DNA of 64,000 bases from CAIXQW01 sp046049675 (GTDB lineage Bacteria > Bacteroidota > Bacteroidia > Chitinophagales > Chitinophagaceae): assembly GCA_046049675.1 (NCBI GenBank), contig JBJORA010000122.1, positions 1-64,000 on the forward strand. The letters are read 5' to 3'. The notes under the pieces were generated by a model, which did no database searches, was not told where the DNA came from, and saw only the letters and a program-made list of their open reading frames with translations. The number at the start of each line of letters is the position of its first letter. Positions within the stretch are counted from its first letter, which is position 1. Positions 43,782 through 51,839 of this stretch are shown here, one piece after another. The translations under genes were made by a program, and so were the position numbers.

Positions 43782-46229
43782 CTATTTATTTGGCCCTTGC
43801 GCACGCTTAAGTAAAGCGAGTAAAGTACCCAGAGCCATAATTACTGTACCTATACCTAGTACGTTGATGTGCGGAAATACCAGTGCCTTCATTACTACAT
43901 AATCATTTGCAGCACTTGGTTGCTTATGCTCAAATTTCATTTCAATGGTCTCTTTGTTTTGGGTGTTGATATTAGCAATACGCACATACAAATTAGCATC
44001 TACAACGGTGTCTTCAACTGGCACCATATTCTTGCCACCTACAACCACCAAGGCTGGTTTAGCAACGCCCACCTTACCAGATAAACTATAGCAATCCAAT
44101 TCTGCTGCTACTGCTAAATCAGTTGGCGCAAAGCCAAGGTCGGCGGCGTTAACTGACTTGTTAAGACCTCTAAATACCATATAGCCCGTACCATAATACA
44201 TCGTGTCGCCAACTTTTGCGTTAGAGGCACTATAACTTACTGTGTCTACTAGTCCGCTTTTTTCAGTCGTCTTTGTGATATAAGTAAAAATATCTTTGTT
44301 CCAATAGTGCTTAGTACCCGGCGAACTTACAAAGCCCATCTTCGGATTGATTTGTGCATTAGGGTACAAACTGAAATCTTCTAAAACCTTATTGGTTACG
44401 CTATCAATTCGCTGATATTGTATACGGTAATAGTGATTTGGTTCTGCTACACTATCGCCTCTGTAGGTTAAGGTGTACTCTCCCATTTTACTTGGCGTAT
44501 TTCTATATAGTAGAATATTGCTATTGTTCTCTGTTTGCTTTTCTTGCTCATTATTTGCCGACAAACCAAGATCGATACCTAAACGATTAAAACTAATAAC
44601 GTGCTTATTAAAACTACTCAATAGTATGCCTAAAAGCATCATCGCAAAACCCGCATGCGCTATGCTGGTGCCAAGCTTCAAAACATTACGCCACTGCAGC
44701 TGGGTAGCATACGCAATATTGCCTACAATGCCATATACCGATGCAAACAATAACACTAAAACTTGGGCACTATCAATCTTTTGCGACCATGCAATTGCAG
44801 CACTAAGTAGTATACTAATAATTGCAGGTACAAGTTGCTTACGTAGGCTTTTAGAAAGTTCAGTATTTTTATATTTGAGATAGCTTACAAAAGCAGTACC
44901 AATTGCTAGCAAAATGGCAATCCATATTTGAATACGATTGTAGTGATGCATTACATCGCCCGGAGGCGCAAGCTTTAATCCAAATATTTTGTTCCAAACA
45001 GGAATGCTCGTTGTGATGGTAATTTGCACTGCACTAATCAATAATACAAGCGAACCGATGTAAAGCCAAAATTCTCTGCTCCAGGTTTTTTCTTCTGCTT
45101 GCGGACTAGCAATAGACTTTGCACTTTTAATAAACAACCAGATAGATACACCAGCAATTAAGGCCAAGAATAAAATAAGATGTATACTCAAACTTGCACC
45201 TTCGCCAGTAAAGGCATGCACACTTGTGTCGCCTAGTATACCTGTACGTGTTAAGTAGGTACTGTATATAATTAAGAAGAATGTAAGCGCAAAGAATATC
45301 AGCGTTGTTTTAAGGCTATAGTTGCTATGCTTATAAATATTGAGTGTATGTACACCTGCCACCAAAGTTAGCCATGGCACAAGGCTTGCATTTTCTACCG
45401 GATCCCATGCCCAGTAACCACCAAAGCTTAAACTTTCGTAAGCCCATGCACCACCCATGATAATACCAGTGCCAAGTACCATTACACCAAATAAGCCCCA
45501 GCTAAGCGTCGGCTTTATCCACTCTACAAACTCACGCTTCCACATACCAGCTATGGCATAAGCAAAAGGAATTAGCGTACTAGCAAAACCCAAAAACAAA
45601 ACAGGCGGATGTATAACCATCCAGTAATTTTGCAACAAAGGATTTAAGCCTTTACCGTTTGTAATACTCTTTAAATAATCGGGTTGGCTAAAAATAGGAG
45701 CACCTGCCATTTCATGCCTTAACAAGGCAAATGGTGAAGATCCAATATGTGCATCGCCAATATAAATGCCAATGATAGTTGCACTGAGAATTAACTGCAC
45801 ACCTGCAACAACAGCCATTACTGGACTTTGCCAACGACCGCTTGTTTTCAGAACCACCAAGCCTAGCACAGAATGCCAAATGAGCCACAACAAAAAGCTA
45901 CCTTCTTGACCTTCCCAAAAACAACTCAATAAATACTTAAAGGGCAATTCGTTATTGCTATGACTCCACACATAGTTGAACTCGTAGCGATGATTAAAAA
46001 TTAAATAGAATAAAATACAGAAGACTGAAAATACAGCCAACACGTGCGTTACAAATGCCCACTTGCCTAATTGCTTCCAATTTGTACGCGTTGCAGTTGT
46101 GTTTTCACTTGCAAATTCTGTATTGGCACTTTTGATATAAGCTAGCAACGAAACAAGCGAGGCTATAAAAGCGATTATTGTACAAAGGTGTCCAAAATTG
46201 CCTACACCTACTAGTCCGTCGTCAAACAT
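43782..46229 (-). CDS. ccmF: Cytochrome c haem lyase CcmF/CcsA-type
   Basis: 815 residues with many membrane helices. The haem-handling WWD motif is GGYWAWDPVENASLVPW near 265. Conserved His-containing loops such as NYWMVIHPPVLFLGF occur before it. A large periplasmic domain (about 545-775) precedes a final helix. CcmF attaches haem, delivered by CcmE, to apocytochrome c. The ccmE gene is 13 bp upstream in the same operon; ccmABC are not in the window. Confidence 0.92.
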   Translation of the reverse strand: MFDDGLVGVGNFGHLCTIIAFIASLVSLLAYIKSANTEFASENTTATRTNWKQLGKWAFVTHVLAVFSVFCILFYLIFNHRYEFNYVWSHSNNELPFKYLLSCFWEGQEGSFLLWLIWHSVLGLVVLKTSGRWQSPVMAVVAGVQLILSATIIGIYIGDAHIGSSPFALLRHEMAGAPIFSQPDYLKSITNGKGLNPLLQNYWMVIHPPVLFLGFASTLIPFAYAIAGMWKREFVEWIKPTLSWGLFGVMVLGTGIIMGGAWAYESLSFGGYWAWDPVENASLVPWLTLVAGVHTLNIYKHSNYSLKTTLIFFALTFFLIIYSTYLTRTGILGDTSVHAFTGEGASLSIHLILFLALIAGVSIWLFIKSAKSIASPQAEEKTWSREFWLYIGSLVLLISAVQITITTSIPVWNKIFGLKLAPPGDVMHHYNRIQIWIAILLAIGTAFVSYLKYKNTELSKSLRKQLVPAIISILLSAAIAWSQKIDSAQVLVLLFASVYGIVGNIAYATQLQWRNVLKLGTSIAHAGFAMMLLGILLSSFNKHVISFNRLGIDLGLSANNEQEKQTENNSNILLYRNTPSKMGEYTLTYRGDSVAEPNHYYRIQYQRIDSVTNKVLEDFSLYPNAQINPKMGFVSSPGTKHYWNKDIFTYITKTTEKSGLVDTVSYSASNAKVGDTMYYGTGYMVFRGLNKSVNAADLGFAPTDLAVAAELDCYSLSGKVGVAKPALVVVGGKNMVPVEDTVVDANLYVRIANINTQNKETIEMKFEHKQPSAANDYVVMKALVFPHINVLGIGTVIMALGTLLALLKRAQGPNK

Positions 46230-46242
46230 CTAAAATATATAA

Positions 46243-46635
46243 TTATGATTGTGCTGTAAATTCTTGATTGTCGCTGTACTTACTCGGGCACTTTGTAAGG
46301 ATTTTTGTGCAATGAAATTCACTACCCTTCATGCTACCCGTTAGCGTTACGCTTTCACTACGCTCAAAGTCTGGTGGTTTGTTGCCTCTAAATACCACTT
46401 TGCGCACCTCGCCTTCTTTGTCCTTTACAAAAAAGGTAAATAGATTCGCATCTTTTTCAGCATCATAATTCATTTCGCGTTGCAGTTCTAAAGTGCCTAC
46501 AACCTGAAAGCTCTTTTGCGGCTTGGTGTGTGCGGTCTTAAACGTTGCGTCTTGGCTAAAATCACCTACCATGCTCACAATTACTGCGAGGCATACAGCC
46601 ACTAACAGTAAACCTATAATTCCCGATTTTCCCAT
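46243..46635 (-). CDS. ccmE: Cytochrome c maturation haem chaperone CcmE, CxxxY type
   Basis: 130 residues from ATG 46635 (MGKSGIIGLLLVAVC). The longer frame to 46698 adds a polar leader before the membrane anchor. One N-terminal helix is followed by the OB-fold domain (FQVVGTLELQRE, FFVKDKEG, VVFRGNKPPDF). The haem-binding His of classical CcmE (HxxxY) is Cys here: KCPSKY, C116 and Y120. This matches the CxxxY variants known from archaea and Desulfovibrio. It hands haem to CcmF, whose gene follows after 13 bp. Confidence 0.9.
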   Translation of the reverse strand: MGKSGIIGLLLVAVCLAVIVSMVGDFSQDATFKTAHTKPQKSFQVVGTLELQREMNYDAEKDANLFTFFVKDKEGEVRKVVFRGNKPPDFERSESVTLTGSMKGSEFHCTKILTKCPSKYSDNQEFTAQS

Positions 46636-46908
46636 TGTTCTAAAACTATGCTCTCGCAAATTTACGTAGATTTTACAGTACTTAATATGATGTTTCAACT
46701 ATAATTCAAGGACTTATAGGATATTAACAGTATCTACATCGTCAGCTAAACAAGGTCTGAGACAACATATACTGCCAACTTGAGCTGCTCAGCGACCACG
46801 AAACGATCTTGTGGCGCCCAATTTATTCAATCTAGCTGCTTTTGCAAAAGAAACGAATACCCTATAAGCATTTGCATACTTTAATACTTTTTTTTGCGCT
46901 TTGCTACT

Positions 46909-46916
46909 TAGCTTTG
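46909..46916 (+). promoter_or_regulatory. -7 box of the LOG-family gene
   Basis: TAGCTTTG matches TAnnTTTG and lies 25 bp before ATG 46941. It falls inside the longer reading frame starting at 46842, which supports the shorter start. No TTG at proper spacing is seen. Confidence 0.38.
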
Positions 46917-46940
46917 GCAACAACATTTCAAGAATTCACG

Positions 46941-47675
46941 ATGCCAAAATACAATCCAGAGATACAGTTTTTAGAAGGTCCACAATCACGTTGGCAAGAT
47001 TTTCGTTTTGCACTACGCACCGTTTTTGATCTCGTAAAAGGCTACCGTGTGCTTCATTTTGCAGGGCCATGTATTTGCATTTTTGGAAGTGCGCGTTTTA
47101 GCGAAGACAATATCTACTATAAGCAAGCAAGAGAACTATCTGCACGCATTGCTAAGCTGGGTTTTACAATCATGACTGGCGGCGGCCCAGGTATTATGGA
47201 AGCAGCTAATCGTGGTGCAAGAGATGTAGGCGGAAAAAGTGTAGGCATTAATATCGAGCTTCCTTTTGAGCAAAAAGAAAATCCTTACTTAGACAAGTTC
47301 GTTAACATCAAGTACTTTTTTGTGCGAAAAACCTTGCTGATAAAGTACGCATATGGTTTTGTATGTATGCCGGGCGGTTTTGGCACCATGGATGAATTGT
47401 TTGAAGCCATGACCTTGATTCAAACAGGCAAGCTAAAGAATTTCCCCATCATTATTTTTAATCGCGAGTATCATAAAAATTTGCTTGAGCTAATTGACGA
47501 CATGAAAAATGCTGGAACAATTTCTCCCGAAGACTTAGATTTATTAATGGTAACTAATGATATGGATGAAGCAGTGCAACACATAAAAAATGTTATTGGC
47601 AGGTTTGATTTAAAGGCAGAAAAGAAATTTGCACCGCTAGCTTGGTTGGATGAGCACAGAGTGGATGAGAAGTAG
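46941..47675 (+). CDS. LOG-family (TIGR00730) Rossmann protein, nucleoside-monophosphate phosphoribohydrolase-like
   Basis: 244 residues from ATG 46941 (MPKYNPEIQF). A TTG-initiated frame from 46842 adds a hydrophobic leader, but a -7 box sits inside it. The fold's two signatures are complete: GGGPGIMEAANRGARD and MPGGFGTMDELFE. These proteins hydrolyse the N-glycosidic bond of nucleoside 5'-monophosphates (cytokinin-type or AMP-type). It stands alone, divergent from ccmE-ccmF. Confidence 0.9.
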   Translation: MPKYNPEIQFLEGPQSRWQDFRFALRTVFDLVKGYRVLHFAGPCICIFGSARFSEDNIYYKQARELSARIAKLGFTIMTGGGPGIMEAANRGARDVGGKSVGINIELPFEQKENPYLDKFVNIKYFFVRKTLLIKYAYGFVCMPGGFGTMDELFEAMTLIQTGKLKNFPIIIFNREYHKNLLELIDDMKNAGTISPEDLDLLMVTNDMDEAVQHIKNVIGRFDLKAEKKFAPLAWLDEHRVDEK

Positions 47676-47814
47676 TGTCGCGGTGAATTGGGTTCGTGTT
47701 TGAGTGTGGGTTTGCGTTTGTTTAACTACTAAGGACAGCAAGTTTTGGGAAGATGCCGCAGAGAAAATCATGGCGGAACTCATTATTTTAACAACCACAA
47801 AAGCCTGGTCAATT

Positions 47815-47844
47815 TTGTAAGCTATTGTAAAATACGTATCTTTG
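47815..47844 (+). promoter_or_regulatory. Promoter of the toxin-antitoxin operon
   Basis: TTG at 47815-47817, 19-nt spacer, then TATCTTTG at 47837-47844, fitting TTG-N19/20-TAnnTTTG. The antitoxin ATG is 18 bp downstream. Confidence 0.6.
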
Positions 47845-47860
47845 AAGTAAATATACGTAT
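47832..47860. promoter_or_regulatory. Paired ATACGTAT operator of the toxin-antitoxin operon
   Basis: Two identical perfect palindromes ATACGTAT (47832-47839 and 47853-47860) have centres 21 bp apart, about two helical turns, so they face the same side of DNA. The first overlaps the -7 box and the second abuts the ATG. This is the layout expected for autorepression by the antitoxin or the complex (inference). Confidence 0.6.
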
Positions 47861-47861
47861 C

Positions 47862-48104
47862 ATGACAACTAAGCTAACATTGACGGTTGAAAGGGCAATT
47901 ATAGAAAGAGCTAAGTCTTACGCAAAAAATACTGGTAGGAGTTTATCCGAATTAGTTGAAAGCTATTTGGATACCGTAACCAAAGAAACTCAAGATCAAA
48001 ATTTATCTCCAAAACTAGCGAACCTCGTAGGTGCAGTAAAACTGCCAAAAAACTTTGACGAGGAAAAAGAACTACGGTCCTATCTAGAAAAGAAACACCT
48101 ATGA
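47862..48104 (+). CDS. Antitoxin of a VapBC-like system (DUF6364-type, ribbon-helix-helix)
   Basis: 80 residues from ATG 47862, which lies just after the promoter; the longer frame to 47745 is rejected. MTTKLTLTVERAIIERAKSYAKNTGRSLSELVESYL is split here as MTTKLTLTVERAIIERAK and SYAKNTGRSLSELVESYL: a short beta strand and two helices, as in ribbon-helix-helix antitoxins. The C-terminal half would bind the toxin. Its last 4 bp overlap the PIN toxin start. Confidence 0.85.
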   Translation: MTTKLTLTVERAIIERAKSYAKNTGRSLSELVESYLDTVTKETQDQNLSPKLANLVGAVKLPKNFDEEKELRSYLEKKHL

Positions 48105-48514
48105 AAAAAGTCTTTATTGATACAAACATTATTGTTGACCTTCTAGCTGATAGACAACCGTTTAGTAGGTATGCAATTGAAATTTTCGGTATGGCTGAAG
48201 CCAAGAAAATAAAGATTTTCGCATCCTCTCATTCCCTTGCAACTACACATTACTTATTGAAAAAATATCTTGATGAAAAAGCACTGCGAGAGGTTTTACT
48301 TAATTTACTTGACTATATCACGATTATTCCAGTAGACGTCGATATCTTGAAAAGAGGCCTACTTTCTAACCATAAAGATTTTGAGGACGCGATTCAAATT
48401 TTGTGCGCATACAGTATTCAAAAACTAGACTGCATCGTTACTCGTAACATTAAGGACTTCCGCAATAGCGAAATCCAAGTACTAACGCCAGACGAACTGT
48501 GTCTCAAATGGTAA
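48101..48514 (+). CDS. PIN-domain ribonuclease toxin (VapC-like)
   Basis: 137 residues. The acidic metal-binding residues are in FIDTNIIVDLL, KDFEDAIQ and TRNIKDF, in the order of PIN toxins. VapC toxins cleave tRNA or rRNA and are held in check by the antitoxin bound over the active site. The start overlaps the antitoxin gene by 4 bp (ATGA), so translation is coupled. Confidence 0.88.
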   Translation: MKKVFIDTNIIVDLLADRQPFSRYAIEIFGMAEAKKIKIFASSHSLATTHYLLKKYLDEKALREVLLNLLDYITIIPVDVDILKRGLLSNHKDFEDAIQILCAYSIQKLDCIVTRNIKDFRNSEIQVLTPDELCLKW

Positions 48515-48554
48515 TTGGCGCAGTTATTTTCTAAGCCTATGGTCGATACAAATT

Positions 48555-48585
48555 AAAAAAGGTGAAGCAACGAGCCTCACCTTTT
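48555..48585. terminator. Terminator between convergent toxin and queA genes
   Basis: AAAAAAGGTGA and TCACCTTTT arms surround a short loop. It can work for both strands; the T run is longest on the minus strand, for queA. Confidence 0.72.
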
Positions 48586-48606
48586 CAAATGAATATTTTT
48601 TCTGTA

Positions 48607-49656
48607 TTAAAGAATTAGCATGCAATCGCCGTATGCAAAGAAGCGATATTTTTCTTTGATTGCTTCTTCGTAAGCTTCGTTGGCTAAATCAAATCCCATA
48701 AACGCACTACCTAAAATAAATAAGCTTGTTTTTGGTTGGTGGAAATTAGTTACTAAAGCATCGCAGATCTTAAAGTTATATGGCGGATAGATGAACATGT
48801 TTGTCCAGCCCTCACTTGGCTTTAGCAAACCAGTACTTGTAATGCTACCTTCTACGGCACGCACACAGGTTGTACCGATGGCACAAACTTTACGTCCACC
48901 TTCTTTAGCTGCATTAACAGCCTTTGTTGCATAATCGTCTACCTTAAAGTATTCGGCATCCATTTTATGCTTTGTAAGATCTTCTACTTCTATTGTTCTA
49001 AAAGTGCCCAGACTTGTATGCAACGTAATTTCGGCAAAACGAATTCCTTTGATTTCGCAGTGCTTAATCAACTCGCGGCTAAAGTGCATGCCTGCAAGCG
49101 GTGGCATAACTGCACCTTCTACTTTAGCATATACGGTTTGAAAACGATCGCGGTCTTCTTCGTTTGGTTCGCGTGTAATGTAGCGCGGTATAGGTGTTTC
49201 GCCTAAGCCGTATAACACATCACGAAAATCTTCTTCTGTGCCTTCCCATAAAAACTTAATTGTACGGCCACGGCTAGTTGTATTGTCCACAACCTCAGCA
49301 ACTAAACGATTGTCGTCGCCGAAATATAGCTTATTGCCTACACGAATTTTACGTGCTGGCTCCACAATCACATCCCATAACTTATTGGGGCGATTGAGTT
49401 CGCGCATTAGAAATACCTCTATCTGTGCGCCTGTCTTCTCTTTTTTACCATACAAACGTGCAGGAAAAACACGTGTATTGTTTACAAGAAAAGTGTCGCG
49501 GTCGTCGAAATAATCTAATATGTCACGGAAAGTTTTATGCTCAAACTTGCCTGTATCGCGGTGAACTACCATCATACGCGCGTCTTCACGGCGTTTGGTG
49601 GGGTTCTGTGCTATAAGTTCTGCGGGTAAATCGTACTTGAATTGTGATAACTTCAT
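48607..49656 (-). CDS. queA: tRNA preQ1(34) S-adenosylmethionine ribosyltransferase-isomerase
   Basis: 349 residues from ATG 49656 (MKLSQFKYDLPAELIAQNP), just 25 bp after a well-formed promoter, so the frame from 49683 is rejected. Typical motifs are VNNTRVFPARLYGKK, GETPIPRYI, FQTVYAKVEGAVMPPLAGMHFS and NFHQPKTSLF. The enzyme transfers and isomerises the ribosyl of SAM to preQ1 in tRNA to make epoxyqueuosine. Expressed alone. Confidence 0.95.
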   Translation of the reverse strand: MKLSQFKYDLPAELIAQNPTKRREDARMMVVHRDTGKFEHKTFRDILDYFDDRDTFLVNNTRVFPARLYGKKEKTGAQIEVFLMRELNRPNKLWDVIVEPARKIRVGNKLYFGDDNRLVAEVVDNTTSRGRTIKFLWEGTEEDFRDVLYGLGETPIPRYITREPNEEDRDRFQTVYAKVEGAVMPPLAGMHFSRELIKHCEIKGIRFAEITLHTSLGTFRTIEVEDLTKHKMDAEYFKVDDYATKAVNAAKEGGRKVCAIGTTCVRAVEGSITSTGLLKPSEGWTNMFIYPPYNFKICDALVTNFHQPKTSLFILGSAFMGFDLANEAYEEAIKEKYRFFAYGDCMLIL

Positions 49657-49680
49657 TACAAAAATTTGCGAAATCGGCTG

Positions 49681-49711
49681 CAAAGGTACAACATTTTAGA
49701 GGCCTTTCCAA
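49681..49711 (-). promoter_or_regulatory. queA promoter
   Basis: On the minus strand TTG (49711-49709), 20-nt spacer, TACCTTTG (49688-49681). This agrees with the E2 gene promoter in both box and spacing. Confidence 0.6.
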
Positions 49712-49781
49712 GTATAAATGCAGCGAATTGAGCCTTTGCTTCAATAAGTGAGCTTTTTAGCCTAAATGCCGCAAATGTCGC

Positions 49782-51638
49782 TTATTCTACTTTAAGGCTA
49801 CTGAGTTCATTGTGACTACCCTCAATTTGCATCTTGTTTAGCTTGGTGTAGAAGCCGTCGGCATTTGCTATCAGTTGGGCATGCGTACCCTGCTCTACAA
49901 TATCGCCTTTATGCAAAACCACGATTTTGCTGGCATTACGCACAGTTGCAAGCCTATGCGCAATTACAATACTTGTGCGGCCCGCCATCAGCTTATCAAG
50001 AGCGTCTTGCACAATATGCTCGCTCTCGCTGTCTAGGCTACTTGTAGCTTCGTCCAAGATAAGAATCGCAGGATCCTTTAGCACTGCACGTGCAATTGCA
50101 ATCCGCTGCCTTTGGCCACCACTCAACTGAATGCCACGTTCACCAACGAGCGTATTAAACTTATCCGGAAAACTGTTGATAAAATCTAAGGCATTAGCCT
50201 TTTGTGCTGCTGCTTGCACGTCTTGCTCACTTGCATCGGGCTTGCCGTATCTAATATTTTCTAAAATAGTGCCGCCAAATAAGATTACTTCTTGTGGCAC
50301 AAATGCTATTTGACTACGGAGATCCGTTAGTTCCAAAGCAGCAATATTGGTACCATTTAGGAAAATACTGCCGCTATTGGGTTCGTAAAACCGCAGCAGT
50401 AAGCTAGCAATGGTGCTTTTACCGCTACCGCTGCTACCTACCAGCGCAACCGTTTGGCCAGGCTGCGCTTCAAAACTTACGCTCTTGAGCACCTCAAATT
50501 CAGGGCGACTAGGGTAGAAAAATTGCACCTTATCAAAAACGATATGCGCGTTGCTAAGTCTATTGGCGGAAGCATGCTCGTTGATTTTTTCTGTACCCTC
50601 GTCCATTAGTTCAAACAAACGATCGGTTGCGCCCAAGGCACGCTGTATGCTAGCCACCTGCTCTGGCAAACCTGCTAAACTTCCAGTAACAAATAGCGCA
50701 AGCATCAAAAATTGACCAAATTGTTCGCCGTTGAGTTGTCCATTGAAGTTAAGCTCAAGCATTTTGTACAGCATAAAAAAGACTGCACCAAATACACAAG
50801 CAATGACGAAGGCAAAAAAAGCGCCGCGAAACACGCCGTATCTAATACCAAACAAACGAAGCTCGTTTACCTTGTAATTGTAATTGTTTATTTCTAAATA
50901 CTCGTTGGTAAAAGTTTTTACATTGGTAATACCCGTAAGCGCCTCGCCCACAATCACATTGGTTTCTGCCAACTTATCTTGATAGTCCTTGCTATACTTG
51001 CGAATGCGCTTTGCAAATAAAATACTGAGCACAACAATTGGCGGAATGATAAATAAAAACCACTTTGCCAATGCAAATGGTGTTACCCATATCAAGCAAA
51101 TAAGGCCGCCTACACCTACCACAATTTGACGAATAAACTCGGCAATGGTAATCGTAAAGGTGTCGCTAATAACGCTAATATCTGTCGCGATGCGGCTATT
51201 AAGCTCAGCTGTTTGTTGTGTAGAAAAAAATGCCATCGGCTTGGTAAGCACTTTTGCAAAAGCATCTTTGCGTAGGTTGGCGACTAAGCTTTCTGTCACC
51301 TGACTAAAAAAGTAAACACGGCAAAAACTAAAAAGAGCCTGACATGCTAATACACCAAGCAAGAGCATACCTAAAGGTTTTAGCTTAGCTAACTTTTCTG
51401 CACTGTCAACCCCACTCGCTACGAGGCCAATCATTTTTCCGCTTTGTGTTGGAAAAAGTAGGCCCACTGCTGCGCTGCATAACAAGAAAAACATACCCAT
51501 TGCAAAATGCAATTTGTACTTACCTACATAACTAAAGATACGTAAGCTCCTTTTGATATTACTAAAACTCAGCTTACCTTTTGGTAAATCTGAGTAATCT
51601 GCTCTGCCTCGTCTGTTGCCACGCTGTGCCATACTCAT
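49782..51638 (-). CDS. MsbA-like ABC exporter (fused permease and ATPase)
   Basis: 618 residues: a half-transporter with an N-terminal six-helix permease (about 40-340) and C-terminal ATPase. Walker A is GSSGSGKST, the Q-loop FVPQE, the signature LSGGQRQR and Walker B ILILDEATSSLD. It works as a dimer in the inner membrane. Substrate could be a lipid, as in MsbA, or a drug or peptide; sequence does not decide. A TAGTTTTG box (51684-51677, minus strand) lies 40 bp upstream. Confidence 0.92.
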   Translation of the reverse strand: MSMAQRGNRRGRADYSDLPKGKLSFSNIKRSLRIFSYVGKYKLHFAMGMFFLLCSAAVGLLFPTQSGKMIGLVASGVDSAEKLAKLKPLGMLLLGVLACQALFSFCRVYFFSQVTESLVANLRKDAFAKVLTKPMAFFSTQQTAELNSRIATDISVISDTFTITIAEFIRQIVVGVGGLICLIWVTPFALAKWFLFIIPPIVVLSILFAKRIRKYSKDYQDKLAETNVIVGEALTGITNVKTFTNEYLEINNYNYKVNELRLFGIRYGVFRGAFFAFVIACVFGAVFFMLYKMLELNFNGQLNGEQFGQFLMLALFVTGSLAGLPEQVASIQRALGATDRLFELMDEGTEKINEHASANRLSNAHIVFDKVQFFYPSRPEFEVLKSVSFEAQPGQTVALVGSSGSGKSTIASLLLRFYEPNSGSIFLNGTNIAALELTDLRSQIAFVPQEVILFGGTILENIRYGKPDASEQDVQAAAQKANALDFINSFPDKFNTLVGERGIQLSGGQRQRIAIARAVLKDPAILILDEATSSLDSESEHIVQDALDKLMAGRTSIVIAHRLATVRNASKIVVLHKGDIVEQGTHAQLIANADGFYTKLNKMQIEGSHNELSSLKVE

Positions 51639-51775
51639 ATACCTAAAGAAGCAATTTATACTAACTATAGGCGCTGCAAAACTATGCTATTATGCATGTA
51701 CATGAAGTGGATAGCACATGAGCCTAAAAAGGTTTGCTAAAAAGCTTCGTCAAATTACGGAGTTCTCCAAAAACG

Positions 51776-51803
51776 CAAAAGACCGCTTTGCAGCGGCCTC
51801 TCA
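51776..51803 (-). terminator. Terminator after the sigma-associated envelope protein gene
   Basis: GACCGC/GCGGCC arms around a TTTGCA loop, with a T run on the minus strand. It lies about 40 bp beyond the stop at 51840. Confidence 0.72.
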
Positions 51804-51839
51804 CATTTAATTAATATTGGGGAAGAAATATAGAAAAGC

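Noticed and set aside
46842..46940. Hydrophobic leader making the LOG-family protein membrane-anchored
   Set aside because: It needs a TTG start and contains a TAGCTTTG promoter box; LOG proteins are cytoplasmic and start near MPKYNP.
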